15,546 nucleotides of DNA from Bacteroidales bacterium UBA6117. GTDB lineage: Bacteria > Bacteroidota > Bacteroidia > Bacteroidales > VadinHA17. Positions 13,975 to 15,546 of the stretch are shown here, piece after piece; the stretch's first letter is position 1, and the number at the start of each line of letters is the position of its first letter. Where the stretch lies: NCBI GenBank assembly GCA_002428385.1, contig DIWB01000045.1, positions 1-15,546 of the forward strand, given 5' to 3'. The notes under the pieces are model-generated. The model saw only the letters and a list, made by a program, of their open reading frames with translations. It was not told the origin of the DNA and searched no databases. The translations under genes and the position numbers were made by a program.

Positions 13975-14649
13975 ATGGCAAAATTCAGCAGGATTGAAGT
14001 AATAATAAGGATGCAGGAAACTGGTATCATTCCGGTTTTTTATCAGAAGGATCCCGAAATATGCAGGAACGTGATAACCGCTTGTTACAAAGGAGGGATC
14101 AATATATTTGAATTCACCAACCGCGGCGACTTTGCCCACGAGCTTTTCAGCGATCTCAATAAATGGGCAATTAAGGAATTACCCGGGATGATGCTGGGAG
14201 TTGGTTCGGTTGTTGATCCGGGCACTGCATCGCTGTATATTCAACTGGGGGCCAATTTTATTGTATCACCCCTTCTCAACCCTGAAATGTCGAAGGTTTG
14301 CAACAGGAGGAAAATCCTGTGGATTCCCGGTTGCGGATCGATGTCAGAGGTGAACTATGCAGAAGAGCTTGGAGCGGAAATCATAAAAATATTTCCCGGC
14401 ATGTCTGTGGGCGGTCCCGACTTTATAAAAGCAGTAAAGGGGCCTTGTCCGTGGTCGAACCTCATGCCGACGGGAGGAGTGGAGCCGACTGTTGAAAACC
14501 TTAAGGAGTGGTTTGACGCGGGAGCTTCGTGTGTAGGTATCGGCTCAAACCTGATCACCAAAGAGTTAATCCAGAAAAAAGACTGGGATGGGATGGCTGC
14601 AAAGGTCGCCGAAACCCTCAAAATAGTAAAGTCAGTCCGAAAGAGCTGA
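13975..14649 (+). CDS. eda: KDPG/KHG-type aldolase (2-keto-3-deoxy sugar-acid aldolase)
   Basis: A 224-aa class I aldolase of the KDPG/KHG family. It splits 2-keto-3-deoxy-6-phosphogluconate, or related 2-keto-3-deoxy acids, into pyruvate and an aldehyde in the Entner-Doudoroff and uronate pathways. Visible residues: Glu46 and Arg50 in FEFTNRG, SPLLNP at 98-103, PGCGSMSE at 118-125, the Schiff-base Lys138 in IIKIFPG, and the phosphate-loop segments PTGGV (165-169) and GIGSNL (188-193). The family's usual EVTLR is here EFTNR, and SPG is SPL, so substrate preference may be shifted. I start at the ATG at 13975; a GTG at 13915 would add a hydrophobic 20-residue piece foreign to the family. The gene stands alone and converges with the fucosidase gene. 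No KDG kinase or sugar-acid dehydratase is in the window. Confidence 0.9.
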   Translation: MAKFSRIEVIIRMQETGIIPVFYQKDPEICRNVITACYKGGINIFEFTNRGDFAHELFSDLNKWAIKELPGMMLGVGSVVDPGTASLYIQLGANFIVSPLLNPEMSKVCNRRKILWIPGCGSMSEVNYAEELGAEIIKIFPGMSVGGPDFIKAVKGPCPWSNLMPTGGVEPTVENLKEWFDAGASCVGIGSNLITKELIQKKDWDGMAAKVAETLKIVKSVRKS

Positions 14650-14687
14650 TCTCCGGAAGCAAACGCTATCTCTCTGATTAATTTTCC

Positions 14688-15546
14688 CTATTCCCCGGGA
14701 GCCCTGTAGAGTTCAATATTCGAGATCAAAGGAGTTGCCTTTGATTTTAATATTGTCACTCTGATCTTTGATGCACTCACAACGGGAAATTTCCGGATTA
14801 CCTTATGGCCGATTGTAGTTCCGTCGATCAGTGTCTGCCACGATCCGTCAGCAAAGGCTTCCACTCTGAACTCCTGAACACGTTGTCCGAGCCTGATATA
14901 CTCCTGGATCAATATCCTGTTCACCTCTGTTTCCGTTCCTAAATCGATAACAACACTGCCGGTTGTCACCTCATCGGGGGTAGCCCAGTAGGTGGCGGGA
15001 TCTCCGTCGTTCACGTTGCCTGCTTTGTAGCCCTTGCCCCTTGACACGTCAGAGGTGGCCTTTTTCCCGGCGGCAAGCTCGTTTGCAAATTCCTTCGCCA
15101 GGAGTTCCCTGAATCCCATAAGCGAGGCAACGTCATTTTCGTGCAGCAGGCCTCTCCGGTCGGGAGGAACATTCAGAAGGAGGTTGCTGTTGCGCCCCAC
15201 TGATGAATAGTAAAGCTCCATAAGATTCTCCGGACTTCTTACCATGGAATCCTGTGATTCGTGATAGAACCAGCCGCGGCGGATTGACACATCGACTTCG
15301 GCAGGTACCCAGTAATTTCCGTCTTCATGTCCTTCCCCGAGGATTCTGGCAAAATCCCCGCCCGGATACATTTCATCCTTATTCAGGAGGCACCAGTTCG
15401 TAAGGCTGCCCATTCCGCTTTCGTTGCCAACCCATCTTACATCGGGGCCGGCATCACTGAACATGACCGCTCCGGGCTGGAGTTCCCTTACAATTTTGTG
15501 GGTATTGGGCCAGTCATAGTAAGTCCTGTTGTCGATGCGGCGGGTC
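14688..15546 (-). CDS. Alpha-L-fucosidase, GH29, with C-terminal discoidin-like domain (5' part outside the window)
   Basis: The last 285 residues of a glycoside hydrolase family 29 fucosidase, which releases terminal L-fucose from glycans and is usually exported. The reading frame is open to the window edge, so the signal peptide and the nucleophile Asp region are missing. The visible catalytic part has TYYDWPNTHKIVRELQP right at the edge, DVRWVGNESG, PAEVDVSIRRGWFYH and NLLLNVPPDRRG, all typical of GH29; the acid/base Glu may be within this part but I cannot assign it. The last about 125 residues form an F5/8 type C (discoidin) fold, shown by NDGDPATYWAT, VIDLGTETEVNRI and a closing NIELYRAP, probably a carbohydrate-binding module. 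The frame is intact to the TAG stop. It implies host, algal or mucin glycan use and may supply fucose to oxidation genes nearby. Confidence 0.93.
   Translation of the reverse strand, partial: TRRIDNRTYYDWPNTHKIVRELQPGAVMFSDAGPDVRWVGNESGMGSLTNWCLLNKDEMYPGGDFARILGEGHEDGNYWVPAEVDVSIRRGWFYHESQDSMVRSPENLMELYYSSVGRNSNLLLNVPPDRRGLLHENDVASLMGFRELLAKEFANELAAGKKATSDVSRGKGYKAGNVNDGDPATYWATPDEVTTGSVVIDLGTETEVNRILIQEYIRLGQRVQEFRVEAFADGSWQTLIDGTTIGHKVIRKFPVVSASKIRVTILKSKATPLISNIELYRAPGE

Overview
The window looks like a Bacteroidetes chromosome fragment, probably from the Bacteroidales/Marinilabiliales area; this is an inference. Supporting signs are promoter candidates of the TTG ... TAnnTTTG type, weak ribosome binding sites, a lipoprotein with a Bacteroidetes-like signal, a fused SpmA/SpmB protein, a GH29 fucosidase with a discoidin tail, and intergenic DNA packed with short-period repeats and hairpins. 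Eleven complete protein genes and one gene cut by the right edge are supported. I see no tRNA, rRNA, CRISPR array or transposase gene.

Left part, plus strand (221-3051): peptide deformylase, then a close pair of heterodisulfide-reductase-like subunits (an HdrC-like protein with two 4Fe-4S motifs and an HdrB-like CCG protein), then a small CGGC-domain protein. The first three genes are only 12-14 bp apart. No HdrA-like flavin subunit is present. The HdrB-like protein has one intact CCG cysteine set and one set with two of five cysteines replaced. A GAAC-N4-GTTC inverted repeat lies inside the putative def promoter.

Middle part, minus strand (3116-12052, read right to left): a lipoprotein with two molybdopterin-binding-like domains, a GntP permease and glycerate 2-kinase form one tight cluster. 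A zinc-type alcohol dehydrogenase lacking all four structural-zinc cysteines and a Gfo/Idh/MocA oxidoreductase form a second. A second GntP permease follows, then a beta-CASP metallo-beta-lactamase RNA nuclease. This looks like a sugar-acid or polyol uptake and oxidation island: permeases import acids such as gluconate or glycerate, the dehydrogenases oxidise sugars or polyols, and the kinase sends glycerate to glycolysis. The exact substrates cannot be read from sequence.

Right part (12217-15546): a fused SpmA/SpmB-type nucleoside-recognition membrane protein (minus), a repeat-rich 525 bp spacer, a KDPG/KHG-type aldolase (plus) behind a good promoter candidate, and the C-terminal 285 residues of an alpha-L-fucosidase (minus). 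The fucosidase and aldolase fit a saccharolytic lifestyle, with the aldolase possibly splitting 2-keto-3-deoxy sugar acids.

The least explained structures are intergenic: a strictly phased 7-bp array (5951-6048) next to an 18-bp perfect palindrome, an imperfect inverted repeat of about 64 bp (12113-12176), an 8-bp purine array with a 70-bp direct repeat (13507-13670), and a run of four short-loop hairpins (13707-13823).
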